Shown here: one piece after another, positions 1-7,900 of the stretch
How positions within the stretch are numbered: position 1 is the stretch's first letter
Layout: each line of letters begins with the position of its first letter
NCBI GenBank assembly: GCA_002373375.1
Contig: DFLE01000015.1
Location: forward strand, 16,503-80,502
From: Prevotellaceae bacterium UBA3627
GTDB taxonomy: Bacteria; Bacteroidota; Bacteroidia; Bacteroidales; Bacteroidaceae
Reading direction: 5' to 3'
Length of the DNA stretch: 64,000 nt
Made by a program: the position numbers and the translations under genes
The notes under the pieces: model-generated
The model's database searches: none
What the model saw: the letters and a program-made list of their open reading frames with translations, nothing else
What the model was told of the DNA's origin: nothing

Positions 1-375
1 AAAGTCCACGACGGTATTATTGGTTACCTCTGGAACTGATGGCCGTACATGAGAAGGCACTGGTGCAACGGTCTCTTCTCGTGTTTTTTCTTTTACAGGA
101 GGCACCGTTGGTTTTGTCTCTTTCGGTGTTCCGCTTGGAGTTGTCTTTGTGTCAGGTGCCACCGCAGGCTTAGGAGTGTCATCACGTTTCATGCCACGAA
201 ACACCTCATACTCCTTCCACACCTTCGCAAGGTAGTCCGCATAACTGTCAAGCACTGACTTACGAAACTCTCCGTAACCTTGCTTTAGCTGATTGCGGAA
301 GGCATTAAAAGAGTCTGGCTGGGCATTCGCTGTCAAACATATACAAACGAATACTCCTGTAAAGATTTTTTTCAT
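1..375 (-). CDS. Exported protein with proline/threonine-rich C-terminus (3' end outside window)
   Basis: The minus-strand frame is open from ATG at 375 to the window edge, giving 125 codons without a stop. It begins with a typical signal peptide (MKKIFTGVFVCICLTANAQ), followed by a short helical stretch rich in aromatic and charged residues (FRNQLKQGYGEFRKSVL, then YLAKVWKEYEVF), and then a low-complexity Pro/Thr/Lys/Glu linker (about residues 65-115). The start lies only 6 bp after the stop of the upstream HEPN-like gene, so it is the last visible member of the leftward operon starting at 5365. I do not recognise a family with confidence. The helical segment plus Pro-rich linker looks like an exported precursor of which the main domain lies outside the window. 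The C-terminus is missing, so function cannot be assigned. Confidence 0.75.
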   Translation of the reverse strand, partial: MKKIFTGVFVCICLTANAQPDSFNAFRNQLKQGYGEFRKSVLDSYADYLAKVWKEYEVFRGMKRDDTPKPAVAPDTKTTPSGTPKETKPTVPPVKEKTREETVAPVPSHVRPSVPEVTNNTVVDF

Positions 376-381
376 ACGGTG

Positions 382-1050
382 CTATTTTTGTTTTATATTT
401 AACACATCCATCTTACATCGACCGAGCACAGTTGTTTTATATCCACATAATTCAGCAAGTTTAAGAAGCAACTTATATTCATCTTCTAATATTTTTTTGA
501 TAAAGGATCTGTCTAGTACATGAATTCTCCCATCCTCTTCTGAAATATATTTCTTTGTTTTCAAACTTTTGATTCTTGCTTTTTCTTTTTCATTACTCTT
601 TTTATAAAGTGTACCATTATTATTATGACACAACTGATTTCTTAAAGGAAGTACTAAATCATATAAGAATTCTGAAATGTCACGATATTCCCCATCAATG
701 GTTTTATTAAATTTCCCAGCAATTGTACTAGGTCTTTCATCTTTAGCATCACACTCCTTTGCTATTCTACACAGTATGGACTCATAGTAAGAATATATCA
801 TGATAAGCATTGCATTATTAAAAATCAGTTCCTCATTATAACAAAAATCAGTCCTTGACATTTCGGAACTCCAGATTGAGGAATATACATTAAAATCGCC
901 TTTCGCTTCCTCTTTTGCTAAAGTTTCAACTTCTTTTTCCTGTTTACTAATCCATTCCTCAAGGAGGAAAGGAAAACGCTCTATCATTGATAAAAGGAAA
1001 TCGTGTTGACTAACTATTAACTGCTTTATAGGATGTGGTATCACTATCAT
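382..1050 (-). CDS. HEPN-like domain protein (putative)
   Basis: 222 aa, predicted cytoplasmic, all-helical, no signal peptide. The useful motif is R-N-Q-L-C-H (R137, H142), an R-x4-H arrangement preceded by a helix ending in a proline-leucine (LPLRNQLCH). This is the form seen in HEPN domains, many of which are RNases in toxin-antitoxin and defence systems. An upstream helix (NNAMLIMIYSYYESIL) fits the first core helix. The protein is AT-rich and lysine-rich compared with neighbouring genes. It sits between two exported-protein genes (35 bp from the one upstream, 6 bp from the one downstream), an odd place for a cytoplasmic RNase-like fold. There is no obvious antitoxin beside it. The HEPN assignment rests on one motif and predicted helices and needs a profile search. 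The gene itself is well supported by length and operon spacing. Confidence 0.6.
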   Translation of the reverse strand: MIVIPHPIKQLIVSQHDFLLSMIERFPFLLEEWISKQEKEVETLAKEEAKGDFNVYSSIWSSEMSRTDFCYNEELIFNNAMLIMIYSYYESILCRIAKECDAKDERPSTIAGKFNKTIDGEYRDISEFLYDLVLPLRNQLCHNNNGTLYKKSNEKEKARIKSLKTKKYISEEDGRIHVLDRSFIKKILEDEYKLLLKLAELCGYKTTVLGRCKMDVLNIKQK

Positions 1051-1085
1051 TTTATAATGGATCTATCCGATTTACTTTTACTTTC

Positions 1086-2858
1086 TTATTTAGGCATGAC
1101 TAAACGCAGTCCGAGGTTGAATTCTCTGTGTTCTGGTGGATAGCAGCGACGATCGGAAATATTACATGTTCTTTCATTTGAATACCAGTTGCCACCACGC
1201 ACCACGCGAAAACGCCCATAGGATGCACCTTGCGGATTCACCTGTGGTTTATTGCTATATGTTGTCATTAGATCACTACACCACTCTTGTACGTTACCAC
1301 TCATGTCATATAATCCAAGTTCATTTGGTTTTTTTCTTGCAACGGGATGTGTTTTGTCACCACTATTGTTTTCAAACCATGCAACATCATTTATATTGTC
1401 GCTTCCACTGTATCTGTATCCATTACTTTTCTTACCACCACATGCGGCATACTCCCATTCCGCTTCCGTAGGCAAACGAAAGTTTTTTCCTGTTATTGAG
1501 TTCAGCTTACGTATGAAAGTTTGGCAGTCATCCCAGGTAACATTTTCTACTGGAAGTTCCCTTCCTGTAAAATATGTTGGATTATTGCCCATCACGGCCT
1601 GCCATAGTTCCTGAGTCACCTCTGTCTGGCCAATGTAATAGTCATTTAGTGTTACGCTATGTGATGGTTTATCAACACCGTAAGCATCAGAAGCTTTAGA
1701 ACCCATAATAAAAGTACCACCCTCCACAGGAATTAAATAGAATGTCAATCCAGCAACCATAATTTTCTGCTTATCTTTGATAACACTAGTTAATGTTGAT
1801 TCTGCATCTTTCTTATTTACCTCTAATTTTGCATTAACTTCAAAGGTCTGTCCCTCCTCTACAGTAATGACCTGTGAGAAATCACTGTGTCCAGCTTTTG
1901 ACAGTCTGACTCTATGCGTGCCTATCAGATAATCTTGCACAAACATAGGTGACACACCTATTTTCTTGTCATCAATATAGATATCAGCCTCAATAGGTGT
2001 GGAGTTTATGTCAATAGAACCATATATAGGAGTAGGTTTTGGCAAAGAAATTGGTTGAACTGCGTTTTCCTTAGTTAATGTTATCTCTTGCAGTGAAGAA
2101 CGGTGGCCCTGTTGGCGGCACTCAATAAGATAGGTGCCATAGCTCAATTCTCCCGTAAATGTGCGTGTACCACACTTCTGATCATTAATCCATATTTCGG
2201 CATCGGCATCTACACTCATAGTAACCGAAGCAAAAGCCGGTTCTAGGCTCACGGATACGGAATGCTTGTTTTGAGGGTCGTTAACTGTAACCTTTCCAGA
2301 CATTGGATTATAACGCGGTGCACGAACCGTATAATCGTATGTCCCGAACGGTAGTCGCACAGATGCTCCACCATCAATGATGTCAAGCATCTGTCCGTTA
2401 ATCTCTACAGAGCCTTTTAAGGGTGACACCTTGAAAACCACATACTGCGATGTGACTGCCCTATGTACCGTAGTCTGTACCTGACCTGCAACAAGTCGCA
2501 TACGGTAAGTACGAGCTTTTACTATTGAAGTAGGGAAGGTATAGTCACACATTCCGAGTTGCGGATGGTTGATGGTAACTCGCCTTACTCCATGCGGTAC
2601 GTAAAGCCATATCTCGCCAGGCTTCTGTATTATTTCAACCACTCCAAGAGAACCTACATCAAAGGTTAAACCTGTGGCGGTAGTGAATATCTTTATTAAA
2701 GCACACTTCTCACCATTCTGGTCATATTTTGTTGTTCCGTCAAGGTTTGCGGTAAGATCTGTCTCGTCAAGAGAGAAGTCTGCCACCGCCATATCTTGCG
2801 ACCATGCGCCTGTCACCCATACAAATAGAAACAGAAATAGAATAAGATTTTTCTTCAT
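1086..2858 (-). CDS. Exported PEGA-domain / SUMF1 (FGE-sulfatase fold) protein
   Basis: 590 aa with an N-terminal signal peptide (cleavage near WSQ-D, residue 20). Residues about 130-345 are a series of PEGA-like beta modules; the clearest is 'GSIDINSTPIEADIYIDDKKIGVSP' style sequence near 280-345 with the PEGA hallmark of a ligand repeat ending in G-x-H-x-V. Residues about 370-590 are a formylglycine-generating-enzyme-like (SUMF1) domain, with GGTFIMGS, TEVTQELW, LPTEAEWEYAA, GNVQEW and RVVRGGNW. Of the two catalytic cysteines of true FGE, the first position is Ser and only the second (in ERTC) remains, so sulfatase activation is unlikely. In Bacteroidetes such domains often serve as binding or structural folds. 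It follows the LPP20-like gene by 30 bp in the same operon. Likely periplasmic or surface; ligand unknown. Confidence 0.85.
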   Translation of the reverse strand: MKKNLILFLFLFVWVTGAWSQDMAVADFSLDETDLTANLDGTTKYDQNGEKCALIKIFTTATGLTFDVGSLGVVEIIQKPGEIWLYVPHGVRRVTINHPQLGMCDYTFPTSIVKARTYRMRLVAGQVQTTVHRAVTSQYVVFKVSPLKGSVEINGQMLDIIDGGASVRLPFGTYDYTVRAPRYNPMSGKVTVNDPQNKHSVSVSLEPAFASVTMSVDADAEIWINDQKCGTRTFTGELSYGTYLIECRQQGHRSSLQEITLTKENAVQPISLPKPTPIYGSIDINSTPIEADIYIDDKKIGVSPMFVQDYLIGTHRVRLSKAGHSDFSQVITVEEGQTFEVNAKLEVNKKDAESTLTSVIKDKQKIMVAGLTFYLIPVEGGTFIMGSKASDAYGVDKPSHSVTLNDYYIGQTEVTQELWQAVMGNNPTYFTGRELPVENVTWDDCQTFIRKLNSITGKNFRLPTEAEWEYAACGGKKSNGYRYSGSDNINDVAWFENNSGDKTHPVARKKPNELGLYDMSGNVQEWCSDLMTTYSNKPQVNPQGASYGRFRVVRGGNWYSNERTCNISDRRCYPPEHREFNLGLRLVMPK

Positions 2859-2888
2859 ATTATCAGATGCATTATGAATTATGAATTA

Positions 2889-4712
2889 TCAAAAGTCTCC
2901 AGGACCGTACAGTCCGAAGTTTGGATCTTTCTCCGGTTGCCATGTACGCACCTTTATTATCGGCTTGTCAGGATCATTGATGTCAACCATAAGGAAGAGG
3001 TAGCCCTTGTCTCCATAATTGGTGGAGTAATAATCCTGAGCTATCTGAATAGCATAGAGTTCTCCGCCTTTTGCCAGTTTCACCACATCATTGTTTGCGA
3101 AACGTATGTTAATATATTCGTTACTATTGAAGCACATACGCAGTTTGTCGAGATATTGATCTTTGGTATAGCGGTTTTTTTTCAGTATCTTATTATTAGA
3201 CACTGTGGCCATACCGGTCTCGGGGTTCTTTGTCATAGTAGAGGAACGCACCATATTACCCACTATGATTACCGCATCATCATCAAAAATGGAGCGGATA
3301 TAGTCGAGCCTTTTCAGTCCGTATGCTGTTTTATAGTTTTCCAGAAAATTCATCAATGCCATGCGAGCCGTCTCACTCCATACCCCTTTGTTGAGGATGT
3401 CGTCTGCGGCAGTATCGCCCAAACCGAAGGCAAGATTAGTGATTTTCTTGTCCTTGTCAAATGTAAATACTACGTCCTCCACAAACGATTTCCTCACGCC
3501 ACTCTTAAAAGAAAAAGCCATCTGTACACCACGTCCTATGACATTATCACCATTCTGTAAGAAAGTACATGAGGGAGTGCCAACTACCCTTGCGCTGCCA
3601 TATTGTATCAATCGTTGATATACATCCCAACCATCAGTCGTAAAGAATTGACGAACCGAACCATAGTTCTTTGCCTGTATCGCTTTTATCACATTATCTA
3701 TTATAGGCATATAGTCCGCACCATTGCTAACAGTCTTTGGAGCAGACAAAATAGCAGCTGCTGTATTGGAAAATGAGGTATGCACCTTTGATGTTGCCGC
3801 CTTTACTGCCTCAGACTCTCTATCTGTACTAACATTGACATAGGCATCTCTCATAGGAGTGCTCCTTACGACATTCAAGACAGACTCCAGTTCGCGGTCT
3901 ATCATCGCCTGACCACGATATTCAAATTCATATTTTAACTGGAACGACTTGCTTTGGTTACCTGGGGCAAGTTCCAAAACTCCCCTGCCATCTTTTGCAC
4001 TGTAGATGTTACTCCATGTCTGTCCATCAAAATACGTATAGTCAACACTGTTAACAGGCTTTCCTTTATATGTTATATACAGTTCTACTTCATCGCCACT
4101 GCGCTTGACGACCTTTGCGTCCAAATCATCAAATACCGCATTCATTTTCTCTGGTATCCACGTAACCAAGAGTCTTTCTATACCAGTATTGTCTGTGTAT
4201 TTTACAGTATTAGGATATTGCACGGACTTCAACAATGTCAAGGCCCAGTAATAGTTACGCAAGGCATCATCAGCCTTGCCCTTCTGTTCTGCTCTCTGAG
4301 CAGAAGATACAAGGTCTTTAACCTTTAATATGCGTGAGGCAAATATCTTATCTATTTCTGAACGTTTTATCCATCGTCCAACATGAGCATCAGGCTCATT
4401 GTGTATTATGAGTCGTTCTGTATTGGTAAGTGTGGCTTGTGCATAGGTGTTCACCGTTGATTGAAATTCTGATAATTCATTCAACTCTCCGTTTCTTACA
4501 GAAGACTTGTCATCACTCTTTGTCGTTGATGATACATTGACGGCTATCTTGCTTATCAATGCGTTCAGGGCCTGTTTGTCAGCCTCGTCAATGGAATTAC
4601 CCCATCCCTCACCATATAGGTATTCACGACTACTCTTCACACTCTCCCATGTCTGTGCAGACAGGGAGAATGTGAAGAATGTTAATAGTATTATAATTAA
4701 GGTTTGCCTCAT
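2889..4712 (-). CDS. LPP20-like exported protein
   Basis: 607 aa. The signal peptide (MRQTLIIILLTFFTFSLSAQ) is followed by an LPP20-like segment at about residues 25-140: the 'YLYGEGWGNSIDEADKQALNALISKIAV' type pattern, where a short glycine turn precedes an alanine-rich helix that contains D-A-x-x-x-A-L. The remaining 450 residues are unassigned alpha/beta sequence, including a region (about 345-560) with two nuclear-transport-factor-2-like repeats by general pattern (helix, then 'FFTTDGWDVYQRLIQYG'), which is only a guess. It lacks a lipobox and is expected to be periplasmic. It starts 11 bp after the 213-aa gene and ends 30 bp before the PEGA/SUMF gene, so the three are co-transcribed and probably act together in the envelope. 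Confidence 0.75.
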   Translation of the reverse strand: MRQTLIIILLTFFTFSLSAQTWESVKSSREYLYGEGWGNSIDEADKQALNALISKIAVNVSSTTKSDDKSSVRNGELNELSEFQSTVNTYAQATLTNTERLIIHNEPDAHVGRWIKRSEIDKIFASRILKVKDLVSSAQRAEQKGKADDALRNYYWALTLLKSVQYPNTVKYTDNTGIERLLVTWIPEKMNAVFDDLDAKVVKRSGDEVELYITYKGKPVNSVDYTYFDGQTWSNIYSAKDGRGVLELAPGNQSKSFQLKYEFEYRGQAMIDRELESVLNVVRSTPMRDAYVNVSTDRESEAVKAATSKVHTSFSNTAAAILSAPKTVSNGADYMPIIDNVIKAIQAKNYGSVRQFFTTDGWDVYQRLIQYGSARVVGTPSCTFLQNGDNVIGRGVQMAFSFKSGVRKSFVEDVVFTFDKDKKITNLAFGLGDTAADDILNKGVWSETARMALMNFLENYKTAYGLKRLDYIRSIFDDDAVIIVGNMVRSSTMTKNPETGMATVSNNKILKKNRYTKDQYLDKLRMCFNSNEYINIRFANNDVVKLAKGGELYAIQIAQDYYSTNYGDKGYLFLMVDINDPDKPIIKVRTWQPEKDPNFGLYGPGDF

Positions 4713-4723
4713 GCTCTTGGTTT

Positions 4724-5365
4724 TTATTTTCCTTGTTCTGCCTCAAAGCCTTCGCGAATGAACTCGCTTACCTTTGTGGCATATTTCTGTGCGGCTTCAC
4801 TCTCCTTCATTGCATTTTCATACGCACGTATGCGAGCCTTGGTTGCTGCATCCTCATTTATAATGAAATAAACCTGCATAGTTTTCTCCCCATTACCAAG
4901 GTCACGATAAATAGCATAAGACTCCTGCATCTCACCACGTATCTCTTTTCCTACCAACGTCTCATACGCTGCATAGAAATGATCGAACTCTGCCGAAGTG
5001 TCATCGCCATTACTTGCCATATCGCTGACAACACGTCCTTTTACATGACTACCGGCATTGCGTGCGTATGTATTACAGGCATTGTTAATTGCAGCCTGAT
5101 GTCCAACGTTGTCAGACTTGTATTTTGCACAAATGCCTACAATCTCATAAGCATTTTCGCCAAGTGTCTCCAACTTGTCATAGTGTTTCAGCAACGCAAC
5201 GTCAAGACTACGTGAAGAACCAAAGAGTTTCCAACCTTCCTTCTTGTATTGTTTCATTTTGGTCTTGTACTCTTTCTTAATAGCCTTTTGTAAAATTTTG
5301 TTTTGAGCATTCACACATGGCATCATCAGTGTCAGAGCCATAAAAAACATAATAAAACGCTTCAT
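4724..5365 (-). CDS. Exported LPP20-related protein, first gene of envelope operon
   Basis: 213 aa with a signal peptide (MKRFIMFFMALTLMMPCVNAQ), a basic coiled segment (residues 22-50), and an alanine/asparagine-rich helical region ('AAINNACNTYARNAGSHVKGRVVSDMAS') that resembles the LPP20 fold of the next gene. The C-terminus is a long charged helix. The start at 5365 is supported by the signal peptide; a consensus promoter is found about 360 bp upstream on the minus strand, leaving a long leader. It is the promoter-proximal member of the operon that continues through 4712, 2858, 1050 and 375. Function unknown. Confidence 0.75.
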   Translation of the reverse strand: MKRFIMFFMALTLMMPCVNAQNKILQKAIKKEYKTKMKQYKKEGWKLFGSSRSLDVALLKHYDKLETLGENAYEIVGICAKYKSDNVGHQAAINNACNTYARNAGSHVKGRVVSDMASNGDDTSAEFDHFYAAYETLVGKEIRGEMQESYAIYRDLGNGEKTMQVYFIINEDAATKARIRAYENAMKESEAAQKYATKVSEFIREGFEAEQGK

Positions 5366-5731
5366 AGTTTTAAGATATTATTCTCGACAAGCCTCTCCCT
5401 GAGCAAAGTCATTGGTAGATATTAAGGGATACAAAAAAGCGGGGAGATTGTCTTTACTCATCTTACAACTGGCTCTGGAAAAACCACAAACGAAATGAAT
5501 AACTACACATCACCCTCGCCGTATATGCTCGAGCAATACAGCGAGGGCTGTATGCATACGTACACACACTGACAAAGGCGTACCGTTAGTCTCCATATCC
5601 TTCGTTTGATTGAAATTTTCCAGATTTCGTTGTAAAGGAATGAAGCGCGGAACGCTTTCTTGGGAAAATGGCTGTCTAAACAATAGGTTTGTCACAGTGT
5701 GACAGCATCGTTACGCTCCACTTTCCAATTA
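5366..5731 (-). other. Long untranslated leader of the envelope operon
   Basis: About 360 nt separate the consensus promoter at 5732-5762 from the first start codon. The leader has a perfect 7-bp hairpin at 5536-5553 (ATACAGC / GCTGTAT, loop GAGG), next to self-complementary runs (GTATGCATAC). A 61-codon frame (5510-5695, minus) exists but has no signal that it is translated. I see no known riboswitch. Confidence 0.45.
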
Positions 5732-5762
5732 CAAAGATAACAAAAAGATTTTATTCGCCAAA
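5732..5762 (-). promoter_or_regulatory. Bacteroidetes promoter for the envelope operon
   Basis: Read on the minus strand: TTTG (5762-5759), 19 nt, TATCTTTG (5739-5732). Both boxes match the Bacteroidetes housekeeping-sigma consensus exactly. Expected start near 5725. Confidence 0.75.
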
Positions 5763-5836
5763 TTATTATGATGAAAAATATTTGGTTAGCGTGAAAAACA
5801 ATTGTCCGTAAAGAGTTGCTTGTGTGATCAGGTAGT

Positions 5837-5892
5837 TTTTTACATTTTGAAATATATAAAAGAGTGTGATTTATGTATTTTCAAATGTAAAA
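5837..5892. repeat. AT-rich inverted repeat downstream of the DPP III operon
   Basis: Arms at about 5837-5856 (TTTTACATTTTGAAAT...) and 5872-5892 (...ATTTTCAAATGTAAAA) are strongly complementary. It lies just beyond the stop of the FolK-like/TPR gene and may end that leftward transcript, though no clean T-tract follows on the minus strand. Confidence 0.4.
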
Positions 5893-5943
5893 CATCATAA
5901 AGAATAAAAGGTCTGTCTTAGTAAAAAAATGAAGGGAGAAATG

Positions 5944-6918
5944 TTAGGGTTCAGCGTGTTGCATGGCGCGGAGCATGTTCTCCGTTTGCTTGAGGCGTGC
6001 CGCCTGTTGCTGGGTGGCAGTGGCGGTGTTGTCTTTGTATGTCTGCAGCGCATCGCTGAAGAGTTGTTTTACGGTGTCTGTTACCCCTTCAGTGAGATAG
6101 TGTGCGAAAGCGTTGTGGAAGAGAATGTCCGCACGGTTGTTGCCGTTGGTCAGCGGAAGTGCCATGTTGTAATAGGTTATGGCTTCATGGTATTTCTCCA
6201 TGTAGAAAAAACTCTCTGCGCAGGAATAGGTATATACGGCGCGCTCATACGGTGAGTAAGCCTCCAGCTCAGGGAGCGATGCCTTCAGGTACTTGGCAGC
6301 TTCCTCATATTGGTTTTCCTTGAAATAACTCATGCCGAGGTATGCTATGAAGCGGGCGTTGAGCTTGTACCTGCTGTTGAGCCGTTCAAATGCGAGGATG
6401 CTCTCATGGTATTTGCCCCCCTGATAGTATTCTATGGCTTTGCCGAGAAGGTCGGCATCTGATGTCTTGTTTTGCTCTTGAAAAGAGGATGCGTAGGAGA
6501 AACTGTGTGAGAAGGCAACGGTCATAAGGATGACGACAACACGCATGGTGTATCTCAATAATCTTTTGATATAGTGACGCTCCCAGTCGTCTTCATGACG
6601 TTTCTCGTTGTTGTAGCGAAGGATATCAAGGTCCATCATCACTTTCCCGAGTTTCCTCTGTTCCGCACTGTCGCCCATCTCCTGTTCCAATTGTTTCAGT
6701 CGTGTCACCAGGTCCTGCTCAGGTAATTCAGTCTTCAGTTCCGCCAGCATGTTGGAGTACACGCCATCCCCTGGACATGCAGGAGACGTCAGGGAACGTG
6801 TGAAATGTATGTCAGGAAATATCCCGGAAAGGCACTCGCGTACCTTCTTCATCTGTTTGTCACGATTGATGTTGCAACCGATAGATATGAGTACTGTGTT
6901 CTTATTACTTTTCGTCAC
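5944..6918 (-). CDS. FolK-like (HPPK) domain fused in frame to an exported TPR protein
   Basis: 324 aa. Residues 8-105 resemble 6-hydroxymethyl-7,8-dihydropterin pyrophosphokinase (VLISIGCNINR... then MDLDILRYNN), the enzyme making the activated pterin for folate synthesis, but the segment is short and lacks the usual R-x-R and W-G-P-R residues before DLDIL, so activity is doubtful. Residues 125-148 (MRVVVILMTVAFSHSFSYASS) are a textbook signal peptide, and residues 150-324 are TPR repeats. The ATG of that signal peptide is at 6546, so a second protein (6546-5944, about 200 aa) could be made by internal initiation, or two genes have fused by loss of a stop. The start overlaps the DUF4435 gene by 14 bp. 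It is the last gene of the five-gene operon. Confidence 0.7.
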   Translation of the reverse strand: MTKSNKNTVLISIGCNINRDKQMKKVRECLSGIFPDIHFTRSLTSPACPGDGVYSNMLAELKTELPEQDLVTRLKQLEQEMGDSAEQRKLGKVMMDLDILRYNNEKRHEDDWERHYIKRLLRYTMRVVVILMTVAFSHSFSYASSFQEQNKTSDADLLGKAIEYYQGGKYHESILAFERLNSRYKLNARFIAYLGMSYFKENQYEEAAKYLKASLPELEAYSPYERAVYTYSCAESFFYMEKYHEAITYYNMALPLTNGNNRADILFHNAFAHYLTEGVTDTVKQLFSDALQTYKDNTATATQQQAARLKQTENMLRAMQHAEP

Positions 6919-7900
6919 GCTTTAATAACTTGTCTATATCGGCAATCATGCGCTGGTAAGGCTCTGACTGCGTATAGCCTTGGTTTTTCTTTAACATGGA
7001 TGATATGTCACTCTGCGCCTTGGTATAAGCAGACAACTCATTCTGCATCTGCAGGGAATGCAAAGCCTTGGATTTGATTTCCCGTTCCCTCTCTCTTCTC
7101 AACTCGTCGCAAACGCTCTGCATGGTAGGCGCTACGACGTTGTCAAACAGGTGGTGTCCCTGCATATAAAGATAGGTGGTCTCAGGGGTGACACCGAGGG
7201 CGAGCAGACTGTCCTTTGTCTTCAGATATTCCTCTTTCCTTCCCGAGAGTTTGCGTTGCAGTTCCTTAACCTTGACAAAAGCTTTATGGCGCACCTTGTC
7301 AACAGCCTCGCCCATCTGGCTTATTCGCATGTGCTTGATGGTGGCCACGGTGTTGAAGTCGGTGATGGTGAAATGGTGGTATTCGCCCTTGCGGTATAGC
7401 ATTATACTCCACACAAAGAGTGGGAACAGCGCACGGCTGTATTCCGAGAGGAACTGGTTGAAGTCGAACAGTATATGGTCATTGAGCGTTGCCATGACAC
7501 AGACGTTGTGCAGGGATGGTGCATAGCATTGGTAATTCTCTATGGCATAGACGTAAGTGTGAATGACATAGGGATTGTTGAGCATAAACTCAGACTGGTG
7601 TGTGTTACCTTGAATAAGGTAGTCATAGTCAGCGTCAACACAGGCTATCATGTCTTTTCCTGCCCCTTGTCGCATTAATGCGAGCAGTGCCTGCCTCTTA
7701 CCCTTGTTCAGTGTGCTCTGTGTCGGGAGCATAACCTCGAAATATTGTTTCTCGTTCTCAAACTGAGACAAGACCATACGCCAAAATAAGACGTCATCGT
7801 AACTCTCTACATAGGCTACGATGCGTCTGCGGGCCTTCTTCCCTTGCAATTTGTTTGCGGCGCTGATATAATCAGAGGTTATGTATCTATTTAGATTCAC
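6905..7900 (-). CDS. DUF4435 (Toprim-like) protein, AriB-like partner of the ATPase
   Basis: 331 aa, cytoplasmic. The N-terminal third has the Toprim pattern: a strand ending in V-E-S (E32) followed by D-D-V-x-F-W, and later a strand with C-V-D-A-D-Y-D (D89, D91, D93). The middle is helical and the C-terminal 60 residues are charged coil. DUF4435 is the Toprim family to which AriB, the nuclease of the two-gene PARIS defence system, belongs; AriB acts when its AAA partner AriA is triggered. Here it overlaps the ATPase gene by 14 bp on the upstream side and the FolK-like gene by 14 bp downstream, so expression is coupled. It could equally be a core-genome Toprim/ATPase pair with a repair role, since its operon partners are not defence genes. 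Confidence 0.75.
   Translation of the reverse strand: MNLNRYITSDYISAANKLQGKKARRRIVAYVESYDDVLFWRMVLSQFENEKQYFEVMLPTQSTLNKGKRQALLALMRQGAGKDMIACVDADYDYLIQGNTHQSEFMLNNPYVIHTYVYAIENYQCYAPSLHNVCVMATLNDHILFDFNQFLSEYSRALFPLFVWSIMLYRKGEYHHFTITDFNTVATIKHMRISQMGEAVDKVRHKAFVKVKELQRKLSGRKEEYLKTKDSLLALGVTPETTYLYMQGHHLFDNVVAPTMQSVCDELRREREREIKSKALHSLQMQNELSAYTKAQSDISSMLKKNQGYTQSEPYQRMIADIDKLLKRDEK

Noticed and set aside
1086..2858. Functional formylglycine-generating enzyme
   Set aside because: One of the two catalytic cysteines is replaced and no sulfatase gene is nearby.
5510..5695. 61-codon frame in the leader of the envelope operon
   Set aside because: No signal of translation and it covers a hairpin; kept only as part of the leader.
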